From positions 718,081-782,080 of the forward strand of contig NZ_BDMM01000001.1 in NCBI RefSeq assembly GCF_002157625.1: a stretch of 64,000 nt of DNA. Reading direction: 5' to 3'. Under the pieces are notes generated by a model. That model worked only from the letters and a program-made list of their open reading frames with translations. It was not told the DNA's origin and searched no databases. Below are positions 49,249-58,023 of the stretch, in pieces. Every line of letters begins with the position of its first letter. The first letter of the stretch is position 1. This DNA is from Brevundimonas sp. SH203 (GTDB lineage Bacteria; Pseudomonadota; Alphaproteobacteria; Caulobacterales; Caulobacteraceae). Both the position numbers and the translations under genes were made by a program.

Positions 49249-50166
49249 TCAAGCCTTCGCCGCGCCCGCGCGCAAGCCCCGTTCGGCCAGGGCCACCAGC
49301 ACCACCCCGCCCATGGCGATGGCCGAGCCGGTCAGAATCTGCGGCGTCAGCACGTCGCCCATCAGGCCCCAGCCGATGGCCATCGACACCACCGGCGTCG
49401 CCAACAAATAGGGCGTCACCCGCCCCGCCTCTCGCCGCTGCACCAGCCAGAACAGCAGGGTCGTCGCCAGAACCGACGACACCACCCCGGCCCAGATCAG
49501 CGACACCCAGACCATCGGCGGCGCCGCGCGCATAGCCTCGATCTGACCATGCTCAAACACCAGCGAGCCGAAGGCCATCACCGGCAGGGTGCCCGCCGCC
49601 AGCAGCCCCTGCATCTTCAGCGGCGGAATGGAGGTCGTCCTGCGCGCCACCACCGTCGCCACCGCCCAGGCCGCGCCCGCCGCAATCCCCACCAGAATGG
49701 CGCGCCAGTCCTGCAGCGCATGGGCGTCCAGCGTCATCCAGGCCACGCCGACGAAGGCGATTCCCATGCCGACCATCGCGCCCCGGCTCAACCGCTCGCC
49801 CAGGATCAGAAAGGCGAAGAGGGAGGTGAAGGGAATCCAGAGCTGATTGGCCACGGTCACGGGGCTGATGTCATGCGCCAGCCAATAGGCCGTATAGACC
49901 AGCCCATACTGGACCGGCCCGCCCACCAGCACGATGATCAGAAGGCTTTTCCAATCCGGGAACGGCGGCCGCACGAAGGCGAACAGACAGGCGCTGGCGA
50001 TGCCGAACCGGATGGCGCCGACCAGCAGGGGGCTGAGGTGTTCCGTCGCCAGCTTGGCGCCCGCATTGTTCACACCCCAGACGACGATGATCGCCAGAAT
50101 GGCGGCGATCTCCAGCCCGGTCAGGGCTTGAGGCTTGGCGGGCGCGGGCGGGACGGCGTCGGTCAT
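49249..50166 (-). CDS. EamA/DMT family transporter
   Basis: A 305-residue protein has ten hydrophobic segments in two EamA repeats, with VVWGVNNAGAKLATEHLSPL at the N-terminus and WAGVVSSVLATTLLFWLVQRREAGR in the second repeat. Members export or import metabolites and drugs; the substrate cannot be inferred. It follows the DCC/SDR/DUF2269 operon on the same strand after 64 bp and precedes the DUF1003 gene by 29 bp. Confidence 0.88.
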   Translation of the reverse strand: MTDAVPPAPAKPQALTGLEIAAILAIIVVWGVNNAGAKLATEHLSPLLVGAIRFGIASACLFAFVRPPFPDWKSLLIIVLVGGPVQYGLVYTAYWLAHDISPVTVANQLWIPFTSLFAFLILGERLSRGAMVGMGIAFVGVAWMTLDAHALQDWRAILVGIAAGAAWAVATVVARRTTSIPPLKMQGLLAAGTLPVMAFGSLVFEHGQIEAMRAAPPMVWVSLIWAGVVSSVLATTLLFWLVQRREAGRVTPYLLATPVVSMAIGWGLMGDVLTPQILTGSAIAMGGVVLVALAERGLRAGAAKA

Positions 50167-50230
50167 GATCCTGCTATGTCATTCTCGCGGGCGAGCGTCG
50201 GCTCACATTGGATGACCCGAAGTTTCGTGT

Positions 50231-50701
50231 TCAGAAACCCGGCTTGACCACCATCAGCCAATAGATGGCCAATACCCCGGCGAAGGCGGGCCAGCCCAGG
50301 GCGAACCACCAGCGGAACAGCCGGTGATAGGCGGGCGGCAGCGGCGCCCCCTGCCCTGCCGCCTGTTCGGCCAGCTTCATCATCCGATACTGAATCCACA
50401 CCACCGGCAGCCAGCACACACCGATCAGGACATAGAGGCCATAGGCGGCCAGCAGCCACGGACTGGTCAGGGGCCAGCCCTGCAGATGGATCAGGCCCAG
50501 ACCGCTGATCGGCTGGACCACCACGGCGCTGGCGGTGAAGACGAAATCGGCCAGAACCACGATCCTGCCGACATCGGCCACCGTCTTCGCATCTCGGGTC
50601 GCGTGGGCACGCAGCATGAAGAAGGCGATGCCCGCACCCGTGCCGAACAGCACGGCCCCGGACAGGATGTGAACGATCTTCAGTACGAAATACAGGCTCA
50701 T
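50231..50701 (-). CDS. DUF2269 family membrane protein
   Basis: A 156-residue protein has four helices and starts MSLYFVLKIVHILSGAVLFGTGAG, which matches the DUF2269 family. VWIQYRMMKLAEQA and HRLFRWWFALGWPAF are typical of its second half. Its histidines in the first and third helices suggest possible heme or metal binding, but this is not shown. The ATG at 50701 overlaps the TGA of the SDR-DoxX gene, so it is the last of three coupled genes. Confidence 0.86.
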   Translation of the reverse strand: MSLYFVLKIVHILSGAVLFGTGAGIAFFMLRAHATRDAKTVADVGRIVVLADFVFTASAVVVQPISGLGLIHLQGWPLTSPWLLAAYGLYVLIGVCWLPVVWIQYRMMKLAEQAAGQGAPLPPAYHRLFRWWFALGWPAFAGVLAIYWLMVVKPGF

Positions 50702-51999
50702 CGGCGGGCGTCCGTGGCGGCGACGAACAGGCACAGGGCCATCATCGGCAGAACCTTCAGCCACGGCCCCAGCGGGTCGATCCAGTAGTGCGGCAGGCTG
50801 AGCGTCCCGGCGATCAGATAGCCGACCGTGGCCAGACACATGAAGACGGCCACCCGCGCCGTCCACGGCCGCACGAACAGCATCAGCCCCAGCACCACGT
50901 CCAGCAAAGCGCCCCACCAGGCGATGGGGCCGGCCCAGCGGCCATAGCCGCCCTCATGCAGGATGGCGACCGCACGGCTCCAGCCTGGGCCGAAGCTGAT
51001 CAGGCCGGTGATCAGCCAGAACAGACCCAGGGTCACGATGGCGACCGGCCGCACGAACCACAGCCGCGCGTGCCAGACGTCCTGGACCGACGCCGGGGTC
51101 TGGGCCAGAAAGTCCGTAAAACCGCGCGAACGCACGCCCAGCGCCTCGGCCCAGCCGCTATCCTGACCCGAGACGTCGTGATCCATCTGTTTGATGGCCG
51201 TGGTGCGGATCGGCGACGACCAGCCCAGCCGCCCCAACAGGTCGCCGACCGCCAGGGCCGGCGCGGCAAGGGCGCGCGGCACGCGCACGACCGGCGCAGG
51301 CTTCAGACCCAGCCAACCGCGATACAGCCGCACCGTCTCGGCCATGCTCACCGCCTCCGGCCCCGGCATGTCGAAGGACGCCTGCGACGGCGCGCCGGGC
51401 TTCACCGCCGCGACCACGGCGCCGCACAGGTCGCTGAGCGGAATGGGACGGAAAGTCTGGTCGCCGCCCACGACCGGGCTGAACAATGGAAAGGCCGCCA
51501 GGGCCCGGATCAGGCCCGTGCCGCCGAACGCCGCCCGATCCACCACCAGCGACGGCCGAAGGATCAGCCAGTCCAGGCTGCTGGCCTGAACCAGACGCTC
51601 AGTCTCGGCCTTGGTCCGCGCATAGTCGGTGCCCGCCGCATCGTCCGCCCCGACGGCGGAGATATGCACCAGTCGCCGCACGTCCGCCGCCCGACACGCC
51701 GCGATCAGGGCGCGGGGTCCATCGACGTGGGCGGCGCGGGTGCTGTCGCCCCCGCCGTCCTGCAAGACGCCGACGCAGTTCACCACCGCATCGACGCCGT
51801 CCAGCACCGGCCCCCACGCCTCGGCCGTCGTCAGTTTGGAAAAGTCGGCGGAAACCCAATCGAAAGCGGGCGCGCGGCGGGCCGGTTCGGCCATGCGGCG
51901 CGCGCCGGCCCGAACGGTCCAGCCATCGGACGCCAGGGCCGCCGCGACATGGGAGCCTATGAAGCCATTGGCGCCCAGCACCAGCACCCGTCCGGTCAT
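50698..51999 (-). CDS. SDR oxidoreductase fused to a DoxX-like membrane domain
   Basis: A 433-residue fusion. Residues 1 to about 290 form an atypical SDR (NAD(P)H-binding) domain with VLVLGANGFIGSHVAAAL, the catalytic serine in HISAVGAD and Y-A-R-T-K. Residues after about 310 contain four membrane helices of the DoxX-like type (PVAIVTLGLFWLITGLISF, IAWWGALLDVVLGLMLFV). The start was placed at the ATG at 51999. It is coupled at both ends to a DCC thiol-redox gene (upstream) and DUF2269 (downstream), suggesting a membrane redox module of unknown substrate. Confidence 0.87.
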   Translation of the reverse strand: MTGRVLVLGANGFIGSHVAAALASDGWTVRAGARRMAEPARRAPAFDWVSADFSKLTTAEAWGPVLDGVDAVVNCVGVLQDGGGDSTRAAHVDGPRALIAACRAADVRRLVHISAVGADDAAGTDYARTKAETERLVQASSLDWLILRPSLVVDRAAFGGTGLIRALAAFPLFSPVVGGDQTFRPIPLSDLCGAVVAAVKPGAPSQASFDMPGPEAVSMAETVRLYRGWLGLKPAPVVRVPRALAAPALAVGDLLGRLGWSSPIRTTAIKQMDHDVSGQDSGWAEALGVRSRGFTDFLAQTPASVQDVWHARLWFVRPVAIVTLGLFWLITGLISFGPGWSRAVAILHEGGYGRWAGPIAWWGALLDVVLGLMLFVRPWTARVAVFMCLATVGYLIAGTLSLPHYWIDPLGPWLKVLPMMALCLFVAATDARR

Positions 52000-52457
52000 C
52001 CCAACACCCTGTCGTTCAGATCGACGCCTTTCGGCGGCATGGCGCACCAGGTCGCGCCGGGGAAACGACGCCGACGACGCGCGACGATGTCATAGAGGGC
52101 GTCGCGAACGACGCGCGGCACGATCCGCCCCGCCGTCGCCAGCCGATAGGGCGCGGGCAGAAGGGCGGCGATGCCCAGCACGCCGTCCGAACGCTGGCGC
52201 GCCACGCCGTCCTGGATCAGCAGCATCGTATAGGGATCGTCGGGATCGACGCCGTAGTGGACCAGTAAGGCCCGCCCCAGCGGCGATTGCGTAGGCGCGA
52301 GGCGAATACGCCCGGCCCGGTCATGCTTCAGGATCTTGCGCGCCGAGCCGGAACACAGGGCGCAGTCGCCGTCGAACAGGACCAGGGGCCGGTCGTCCGG
52401 GAAGGCCGGCACGGCCGGGTCCTCACGATAGCTGTAAGGCCCCCGCCCCACCGACAA
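51996..52457 (-). CDS. DCC family thiol-disulfide oxidoreductase-like protein (DUF393)
   Basis: A 153-residue protein with the DCC-family signature VLFDGDCALCSGSARKIL near residue 25, containing the CxxC-like pair. TMLLIQDGVARQRSDGVLGI and the C-terminal RRRRFPGATWCAMP complete the pattern. Members are predicted thioredoxin-fold redox proteins; the activity is inferred. It begins the three-gene operon and lies 4 bp after ssb on the same strand, so it may be read from the ssb promoter. Confidence 0.88.
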   Translation of the reverse strand: MSVGRGPYSYREDPAVPAFPDDRPLVLFDGDCALCSGSARKILKHDRAGRIRLAPTQSPLGRALLVHYGVDPDDPYTMLLIQDGVARQRSDGVLGIAALLPAPYRLATAGRIVPRVVRDALYDIVARRRRRFPGATWCAMPPKGVDLNDRVLG

Positions 52458-52461
52458 AGCC

Positions 52462-52962
52462 TCAGAACGGAATGTCGTCGTTCAGGTCGTAGCTTTCCTT
52501 GGGGCCGCTGGGCTTGTTGGCGCCGCCGGTGGAGAAGCCCGAGGAATAGTCGTCGTCGCCGCGACCACCGCCGCCGCCGCCGTAGCCGCCGCCCGACGAA
52601 CCGCCTTCCGAACGGCCGCCCAGCATGGTCAGTTCACCCTTGAAGCGGCTGACCACGATCTCGGTCGAATACTTCTCGACACCCTGCTGATCGGTCCATT
52701 TGCGGGTCTGGAGCGCGCCCTCGATATAGACGGTCGAGCCCTTCTTCACATAGTTCTCGACCACCTTGACGATGTTGTCGTTGAAGATGACGACCCGGTG
52801 CCACTCGGTCTTTTCCTTGCGCTCGCCCGAGGACTTGTCGCGCCAGGTCTCGGACGTGGCGATGGACAGGTTGGCGATACGGTCGCCGTTGGGCATGGAG
52901 CGGATTTCGGGGTCGCGCCCCAGATTGCCGACCAGAATGACCTTGTTGACGCTGCCCGCCAT
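52462..52962 (-). CDS. ssb: Single-stranded DNA-binding protein
   Basis: A 166-residue SSB. The OB-fold occupies residues 1 to about 110 ([47 protein letters not shown]). It is followed by a glycine-rich disordered linker and the conserved acidic tip DLNDDIPF that recruits replication and repair partners. It binds single-stranded DNA as a tetramer in replication and recombination. The 162-bp upstream gap should hold its promoter. Confidence 0.97.
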   Translation of the reverse strand: MAGSVNKVILVGNLGRDPEIRSMPNGDRIANLSIATSETWRDKSSGERKEKTEWHRVVIFNDNIVKVVENYVKKGSTVYIEGALQTRKWTDQQGVEKYSTEIVVSRFKGELTMLGGRSEGGSSGGGYGGGGGGRGDDDYSSGFSTGGANKPSGPKESYDLNDDIPF

Positions 52963-53124
52963 GGAAACTTCCTTTTCTCGAAGGGCGGCGCGTTTCTCGC
53001 CCGCCCCGTAAGTCAGCCGGATGTCTTAGGGCCGAAGCGGATCACCGCCAGACGCATTCGACATCAGACCCGCCAAATCGGTGGATTAACGAAATGTTCC
53101 ACCTTTGTTCACACCACGCAAGAC

Positions 53125-53547
53125 CTACTTCGCGGCCGGCTCCGCCGCAATGGCGATCGGACGGCCGGTTGCGTCGCGCTGAATGGCGCCGGGAATGGCC
53201 AGGCGGCCGTCGCCGGTGCGGGCCATCGAGAAGAAACGGCTGCCGGTCAGGCTCTTGCCGATCTTGACCCCCTCGCGGTCGATGAAGATGAAACGGCCCT
53301 GATAGGCGCCCGCGATCTCCTGGTTCGATCCGCCCATACGCAGGAAGCGCAGACGCATTTCCTCCAGACGCGCGGCGCACTGTTCCAGTTGAGGCTGGTC
53401 GTCGGCGATCTTCTGCAGGCGCGGCGGCGCATTGTCCGGCGTGGCCACGAAATAGCAGGCGCCGGGCGCAAACTCATATTTCGGCTGGTTGGAGCAGGCG
53501 CCCAGGGCGGCCGCGCCGGCGACGATGGCGATGAGGGCGAAACGCAT
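53125..53547 (-). CDS. Hypothetical lipoprotein
   Basis: A 140-residue protein with a lipoprotein signal peptide (MRFALIAIVAGAAALGAC, lipobox LGAC). Two cysteines (PGACYF and LEQCAAR) remain in the mature part. No family is recognised. The ATG overlaps the TGA of the upstream gene (ATGA), so it is translationally coupled to that membrane protein and may act with it in the envelope. Confidence 0.72.
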   Translation of the reverse strand: MRFALIAIVAGAAALGACSNQPKYEFAPGACYFVATPDNAPPRLQKIADDQPQLEQCAARLEEMRLRFLRMGGSNQEIAGAYQGRFIFIDREGVKIGKSLTGSRFFSMARTGDGRLAIPGAIQRDATGRPIAIAAEPAAK

Positions 53548-54218
53548 CAGTTCATCCCGGGAAATTGGCAGTTGCGATCCTGTTCCGCCAAGGTGCGGAA
53601 ACGCGCGTTATCATTCGACTGTTCCACGCGGCGCGGCACCAGACGCAGAGTCACGTCGCCCCAGCGGCCGTACTGGGCGTCGCCCGGCCCGACGCAGGTT
53701 CCGGCGTAGAGCGCCTGAACACAGGCGTTCAGGCTCATGCCGCTGGACAGGGTGCGCCAGTCCGAGCCGGTGTGACGCAGGCACGGGCTGCCCGACGCCA
53801 CCGGCGTCGACTTGGGCGCGGGCGTCTGTTCCACGCTGGCGGGCGGCGCGGTCTCGGCCATCTGGACCGCCGGCGCCTCGGGCGGCGGGGCGAAGGCGGC
53901 GGTCGGCGCGGCGGCCAGGGCGCCGGTCGAATCCAGCCCCACGTCCAGGGCGTCGGTGGCCAGGCCGTTGCGGCGCGCGCAGTCGGCCAGGGTCGCCATG
54001 CCCACGAACTGACCATCGACGAAGCAGCGCAGTTCGCGCGTCGGCTCCAGGCTGGGCGCCTCGGCCAGATTGACCACCAGCCCGCCCTTGGACGCCGGCG
54101 GCGCCTCGGTCGGCTTATCGCCGCCGCCGGTGAAGATCAGGGCCAGCACGACGGCGGCGACGATCACCACGCCGGCGCCGACCGCCAGGATGACGCGGTT
54201 GTCTTTCGGAAGGGCCAT
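53547..54218 (-). CDS. Membrane-anchored protein of unknown function
   Basis: A 223-residue protein with one N-terminal membrane helix (VILAVGAGVVIVAAVVLALIF) and a periplasmic part. A proline/alanine-rich linker (about residues 100-135) precedes a C-terminal segment containing four cysteines (SPCLRHTGSDW, NACVQALYAGTC, DRNCQFPG), which may form disulfides. It is coupled to the downstream lipoprotein gene. No family assignment. Confidence 0.72.
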   Translation of the reverse strand: MALPKDNRVILAVGAGVVIVAAVVLALIFTGGGDKPTEAPPASKGGLVVNLAEAPSLEPTRELRCFVDGQFVGMATLADCARRNGLATDALDVGLDSTGALAAAPTAAFAPPPEAPAVQMAETAPPASVEQTPAPKSTPVASGSPCLRHTGSDWRTLSSGMSLNACVQALYAGTCVGPGDAQYGRWGDVTLRLVPRRVEQSNDNARFRTLAEQDRNCQFPGMN

Positions 54219-54299
54219 GAACGGGCTTTCACTGAAGGGAAGGCCAATAAGGCCAAGCGGGAGCCGGGCGTCAACCGCCTTGGACGCCCCCGCGCGGCG

Positions 54300-57002
54300 T
54301 CAGGCCAGCAGACGGTTCAGCGCGGCCTGGAAGTTGGCGGCCTGGGTCTGCTGATAGGCGGTGGAGGAGCCCGCGCTCGTCTGGGAATTGGTGGTCGGGG
54401 CGCTCTGCGGTCCCAATGATCGATAGGCCGAGCGCACCGCCGTCATGGCCTGGGCCAGGGCGTCGATCGCGGCTTTGACGTTGGTCGCGTCGTTCAGATT
54501 CAACGTGTTGGGCAGGTTCAGCCCATAGGTCTTGGCCGATTTGTCGCCGGTCTTGCCGACGAAGCCGGGCGAAAGACCCAACGCGGCCAATGCATCCTTG
54601 CCCAAGGCGCCGGCCGAGATGACGGCGCCCTCCTTGTTGTCGGCGGCGACGATCTGAAGCCGCTGAACCGGCGGCACGACGCGCGAATCGGTGACGACCG
54701 TCGCCTTCAACTGACGGTTGGACGCCGTCATGATCTTCTTGGCCAGGGTGTCCAGCGTATCCTTGGCCTCGATGGTCACATTGACGGCGCGTCCCCCGCC
54801 GGCCGGCGAAATGCTGAACTGATCGCCGACACGCGCGGACGTGGCCACGGTCAGCAGTTTGGAATCCGCCTGCATGATCTCGCCCTGCGGCAAACCCAGC
54901 CGGTCCAGAACGCTGGCGCCGCCCGAGACGATGCTCAAGCTGGTCGGCATGACCTGATCCCCCTCCCCGCGCCAGGTCTGATTGTATTCGACGACGCCCG
55001 TGGCCAGATCCAGCCGCGCCAGATAGGCCCGGGTCGGATCGGTCTTCGCGGCGCCGGCGTCGCGGTTCGTGCCGGTGATCCAGACCTTGCCGTCCTTGAT
55101 CTTGACGTCGGCGGCGGTGTCGTTGCCCGTCCCGCCGAAATAGGTCAGGCGGTCGCTGACGGCGGCCTGCAGATCGGTCGACAGGGTGGCCACGAAGACA
55201 TCGGTTCCGCCGGCGTGGGCGTTGGTTTTCGTGGCGACATCCAGAGCGGGATTGTCGGTCTGGCCCGTCAGCACGACCTTGCCGTTCTCGACCGAGATCC
55301 CGGCGATGGAGCCGCTGGCCAGACCCAGATCGCGCGTCGCGGCCAAGGTCGGCACGCCGGAGGCGTCCAGGGTGAAGCGGCGCACGATCGCGCGCCCGTT
55401 CTCGACCCCGGCGGTATAGACGTCGGACCCCGACACCGTCATGGCCTGGACCGAATCGTCGCCGTCGGTGCCGAACTGCAGCGTCGAGACATTCACCCCG
55501 ACATCCGGGCCGTTGATCTTGATCGGCTTTTCCTGGAACGTCTGGAGATAGGAGTCCCAGCCGCCCAGGGCCGCCTGACCCGGCATGGCGGATTTGGAGC
55601 GTCCGGCGACATAGACCATGCCGTCCGCGCCGAAGCGGACCTCGGTCGCCTCGTCCGCCGCCTTGGCCCCGCGCCTCTGGGTCCACAGTTCCTTGCCGTC
55701 GTCGTCGAAGACGGTGACGAAACTGTCGGCCGTGTTGGCCGCATCGCCGCTCTTGCCCGGCTCCAGCGCTCCGGTGACGGACCCGGCGACCGCGACCCGG
55801 CCGTCCGAGTCCACGGCGATGGAGAAGCCGTTGGCGGTCGAGGCGGCGCCCAGCAGCTTGGTCTGCACCAGATTGCCGCCGGAATCGTATTTCAGCAGGG
55901 CCACGTCGCGGGCGCCCTTGATCGGCTGGTTTGCGGCGCCCTGGGTCAGGTCGGCGACCACCCAGATCGAGCCGTCGGGCGCCGGGGCGCTGGCGCGAGC
56001 GGCGGCGACCCCGGCGGGCAGGTCGGTCTGACCCGTGCGGCCCGCGACCCAGAACGGATCGTCGACGCCCTGCTGCGCCGCCGGAGCCGCGCCGCCGTCC
56101 GCCTGAAACTTCAGCAGTTGCGCCCCGCTCTTGGCGCCCGAGCCCTGGGTCACATAGACCGCATCGGATGTATCGACAGCCTGGAAGCCGACGGTCTCGC
56201 CCACCGCGCCGCGCACACGCAGCGCCCATTGGTCCGGCCCCGCCGGCAGGGTGATGGTCTTGGAGCCGCTTTTGACGACCTTGGGCTGGGCCTCGATCAT
56301 CTGACGCTCGACGCGGGTGGCGACGCCGGCGCCTTGCAGCACGCCGTTGATGTGGGCGATTACATTGTCCATCGTCCGGGGCGTGGAGCCCATGTCGGAC
56401 AGGTCGACGCCGATCGACTGTGTTCCGGCGCTGGTTCGGATGGTCACGGCGAACTTCACGTCGCCCTCGAACGCCTTGACGCTGTCGCTCAGCGAGCCGT
56501 CGTGGATCGGGATGGTGGTGTAGGTGGACTGCGCCTTTTCCAGCGCGAAGCCGGTCTTGACGGTCGATTTGGACACGCCCTGCACCATCCGCACGTCTTC
56601 GAAGCCGGCGGATTTCAGATAGTCGGACATCTCGACCATGCCCGCTTCGAACCGTTTGCCGACCTGGGCGGCTTCGGCGCTGCTCAGCCCCTTGGCGTTG
56701 GCGCGGTCGGCCAGGGCGCTGAGGGCGTTCAGACCCTGATAGAGGGCGAACAGCTTGCGATAGTCGGCCGAGGCGCCGGCCATATCCAGATCGACGTTGG
56801 CCTCGTTGATCAGGCGGCGTCCCGCCAAGGCGGCGCGCACCATGTCGCTGGCCTTGGGCGCCGAAGCGGCGGCGGTGGAGGCCCACGGCGCCGTCGGCTG
56901 CGTCTTCTTGGCTTTCACCGGCGCTGCGGACGCAGGGGCGGGCGACGACGACGCCCCCGTCGACGTCCCGAACAGACCCAGCAGATAGCTGTTGTTGATC
57001 AT
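54300..57002 (-). CDS. Large repeat protein next to flagellins, FlaEY-like by position
   Basis: A 900-residue protein with no signal peptide. The N-terminal 130 residues are helical (ALYQGLNALSALADRANAKG). A long middle part has propeller-like strands of the form VTVFDDDGKELWTQ and YFGGTGNDTAADVKIKDGK that resemble SBBP repeats. Near residue 740-810 there is a segment like the flagellin-hook IN motif of FliD (VGDQFSISPAGG, then TLDTLAKKIMTA). Caulobacter has a large flagellin-linked protein at its flaEY locus, so a role in filament assembly is plausible. I cannot confirm homology. Confidence 0.65.
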   Translation of the reverse strand: MINNSYLLGLFGTSTGASSSPAPASAAPVKAKKTQPTAPWASTAAASAPKASDMVRAALAGRRLINEANVDLDMAGASADYRKLFALYQGLNALSALADRANAKGLSSAEAAQVGKRFEAGMVEMSDYLKSAGFEDVRMVQGVSKSTVKTGFALEKAQSTYTTIPIHDGSLSDSVKAFEGDVKFAVTIRTSAGTQSIGVDLSDMGSTPRTMDNVIAHINGVLQGAGVATRVERQMIEAQPKVVKSGSKTITLPAGPDQWALRVRGAVGETVGFQAVDTSDAVYVTQGSGAKSGAQLLKFQADGGAAPAAQQGVDDPFWVAGRTGQTDLPAGVAAARASAPAPDGSIWVVADLTQGAANQPIKGARDVALLKYDSGGNLVQTKLLGAASTANGFSIAVDSDGRVAVAGSVTGALEPGKSGDAANTADSFVTVFDDDGKELWTQRRGAKAADEATEVRFGADGMVYVAGRSKSAMPGQAALGGWDSYLQTFQEKPIKINGPDVGVNVSTLQFGTDGDDSVQAMTVSGSDVYTAGVENGRAIVRRFTLDASGVPTLAATRDLGLASGSIAGISVENGKVVLTGQTDNPALDVATKTNAHAGGTDVFVATLSTDLQAAVSDRLTYFGGTGNDTAADVKIKDGKVWITGTNRDAGAAKTDPTRAYLARLDLATGVVEYNQTWRGEGDQVMPTSLSIVSGGASVLDRLGLPQGEIMQADSKLLTVATSARVGDQFSISPAGGGRAVNVTIEAKDTLDTLAKKIMTASNRQLKATVVTDSRVVPPVQRLQIVAADNKEGAVISAGALGKDALAALGLSPGFVGKTGDKSAKTYGLNLPNTLNLNDATNVKAAIDALAQAMTAVRSAYRSLGPQSAPTTNSQTSAGSSTAYQQTQAANFQAALNRLLA

Positions 57003-57038
57003 TCAGGCGGCTCCGCGTCGATCATGCCGCCCGGCCCG

Positions 57039-57053
57039 ATAACGAACCCTTAA
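57039..57053 (-). promoter_or_regulatory. CtrA-like box upstream of the large repeat protein gene
   Basis: On the minus strand TTAAGGGTTCGTTAT matches the TTAA-N7-TTAA consensus of the cell-cycle regulator CtrA at 7 of 8 positions. It lies 37-51 bp upstream of the start codon at 57002, a normal promoter position. CtrA controls early flagellar genes in Caulobacter; binding here is inferred. Confidence 0.4.
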
Positions 57054-57061
57054 ATCGCCGA

Positions 57062-57886
57062 TCAGCCCTTGAAGAGCGACAGGATGATCTGCGGCGACTG
57101 GTTGGCGATGGACAGGGCCTGGACGCCGAGCTGCTGCTGGACCTGCAGGGCGGTCAGACGGGCGCTTTCCTTGGCCATGTCCGCATCCACCAGATTGCCG
57201 ATGCCCGCCTCCAGCGCGTCGGACAGCTTGCCGACATAGGTGGTGTGGCGTTCGATCTGCTTGGACTGAGACCCCAGTTCGGCCAGGCGCGCGCTGCTGG
57301 TGGCGATCGCGGCGTTGACGGCCGTGAGGGCGGTCGAGGCGTTCGCGGCGCTGGTCAGGCTGGTCCCGGTCAGCGACAGACCCGCCACCGTCAGATTTTG
57401 CCGGTCCAGGGAAATGGTTTCCGACGCATCGGCGCTGGCCAAGAAGTTCAGCGCCGTGGTCGCCCCGCCATCCAGGATGTTCGAACCGTCGAAGGTGGCG
57501 TTTTCGGCGAACGACTGGATCGACTTCAGCAGCGACTGATATTCGTCGTCGTAGGAGGTCCGCATCGCCGTGGTGGCGCTGGGATCGGCGGCGGCGGTCG
57601 CCTTCTGCTTCAGCTCGACCAGGATGTCGGAAATCTGGGAACCGGCGGCCAGAGACACATCGGCGATGGAGGTCGCGCGGTTCAGGCTGGTGGTGACGGC
57701 TTCCAGCGAGCCGCGATCCGCGCGCTGCCCCTGGGCCACCGCCCAGACGGCGGCGTTGTCCTTGGCGCCCTGCACCTTCAGCCCCGTGTTCACCCGACTC
57801 TGCGTCGAAGCCAACTGATCGTTGGTTCTGTTCAGATTCTGCAGGGCGATCATCGCCGAGGTGTTGGTGTGGATGCTGGTGGTCAT
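57062..57886 (-). CDS. Flagellin, divergent paralogue
   Basis: A 274-residue flagellin, the filament subunit. The N-terminal domain (ALQNLNRTNDQLASTQSRVNTG, GLKVQGAKDNAAVWAVAQG) and the C-terminal domain (GNLVDADMAKESARLTALQ, ending LSLFKG) form the conserved D0/D1 coiled coils. It differs from the other four copies throughout, including RADRGSLEAVTTSLNRA where the others have RANMGAMDAVKNSLQRG. Its 5' leader also lacks the shared hairpins and carries an inverted repeat instead. It lies downstream of flaG. Confidence 0.95.
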   Translation of the reverse strand: MTTSIHTNTSAMIALQNLNRTNDQLASTQSRVNTGLKVQGAKDNAAVWAVAQGQRADRGSLEAVTTSLNRATSIADVSLAAGSQISDILVELKQKATAAADPSATTAMRTSYDDEYQSLLKSIQSFAENATFDGSNILDGGATTALNFLASADASETISLDRQNLTVAGLSLTGTSLTSAANASTALTAVNAAIATSSARLAELGSQSKQIERHTTYVGKLSDALEAGIGNLVDADMAKESARLTALQVQQQLGVQALSIANQSPQIILSLFKG

Positions 57887-57918
57887 GGCTTCAAGCCCCG
57901 GACGTTCTGTTGCGCCCA

Positions 57919-57953
57919 GTATTAACCATGAGTCGTGAGCGGATGGTTAATAC
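57919..57953. promoter_or_regulatory. Perfect 11-bp inverted repeat upstream of divergent flagellin
   Basis: GTATTAACCAT and ATGGTTAATAC are perfect inverted arms separated by 13 bp. The spacer region holds a GAGTC sequence (57930-57934), a CcrM-type GANTC methylation site. It lies 33-67 bp upstream of the flagellin start and could be a regulator operator or an mRNA stem. No other flagellin in the array has it. Confidence 0.55.
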
Positions 57954-58023
57954 GCCGGAAACCATGATTGCGCCGTCCGGCGAGCCGGCGGCGTTAACGT
58001 TTCCAGACATCCCTCCCCGGTCG

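Noticed and set aside
52560..52620. Short GCC/CCG repeats within ssb as a possible repeat array
   Set aside because: They encode the normal glycine-rich linker of SSB; no spacer structure, so not CRISPR or a tandem repeat of interest.
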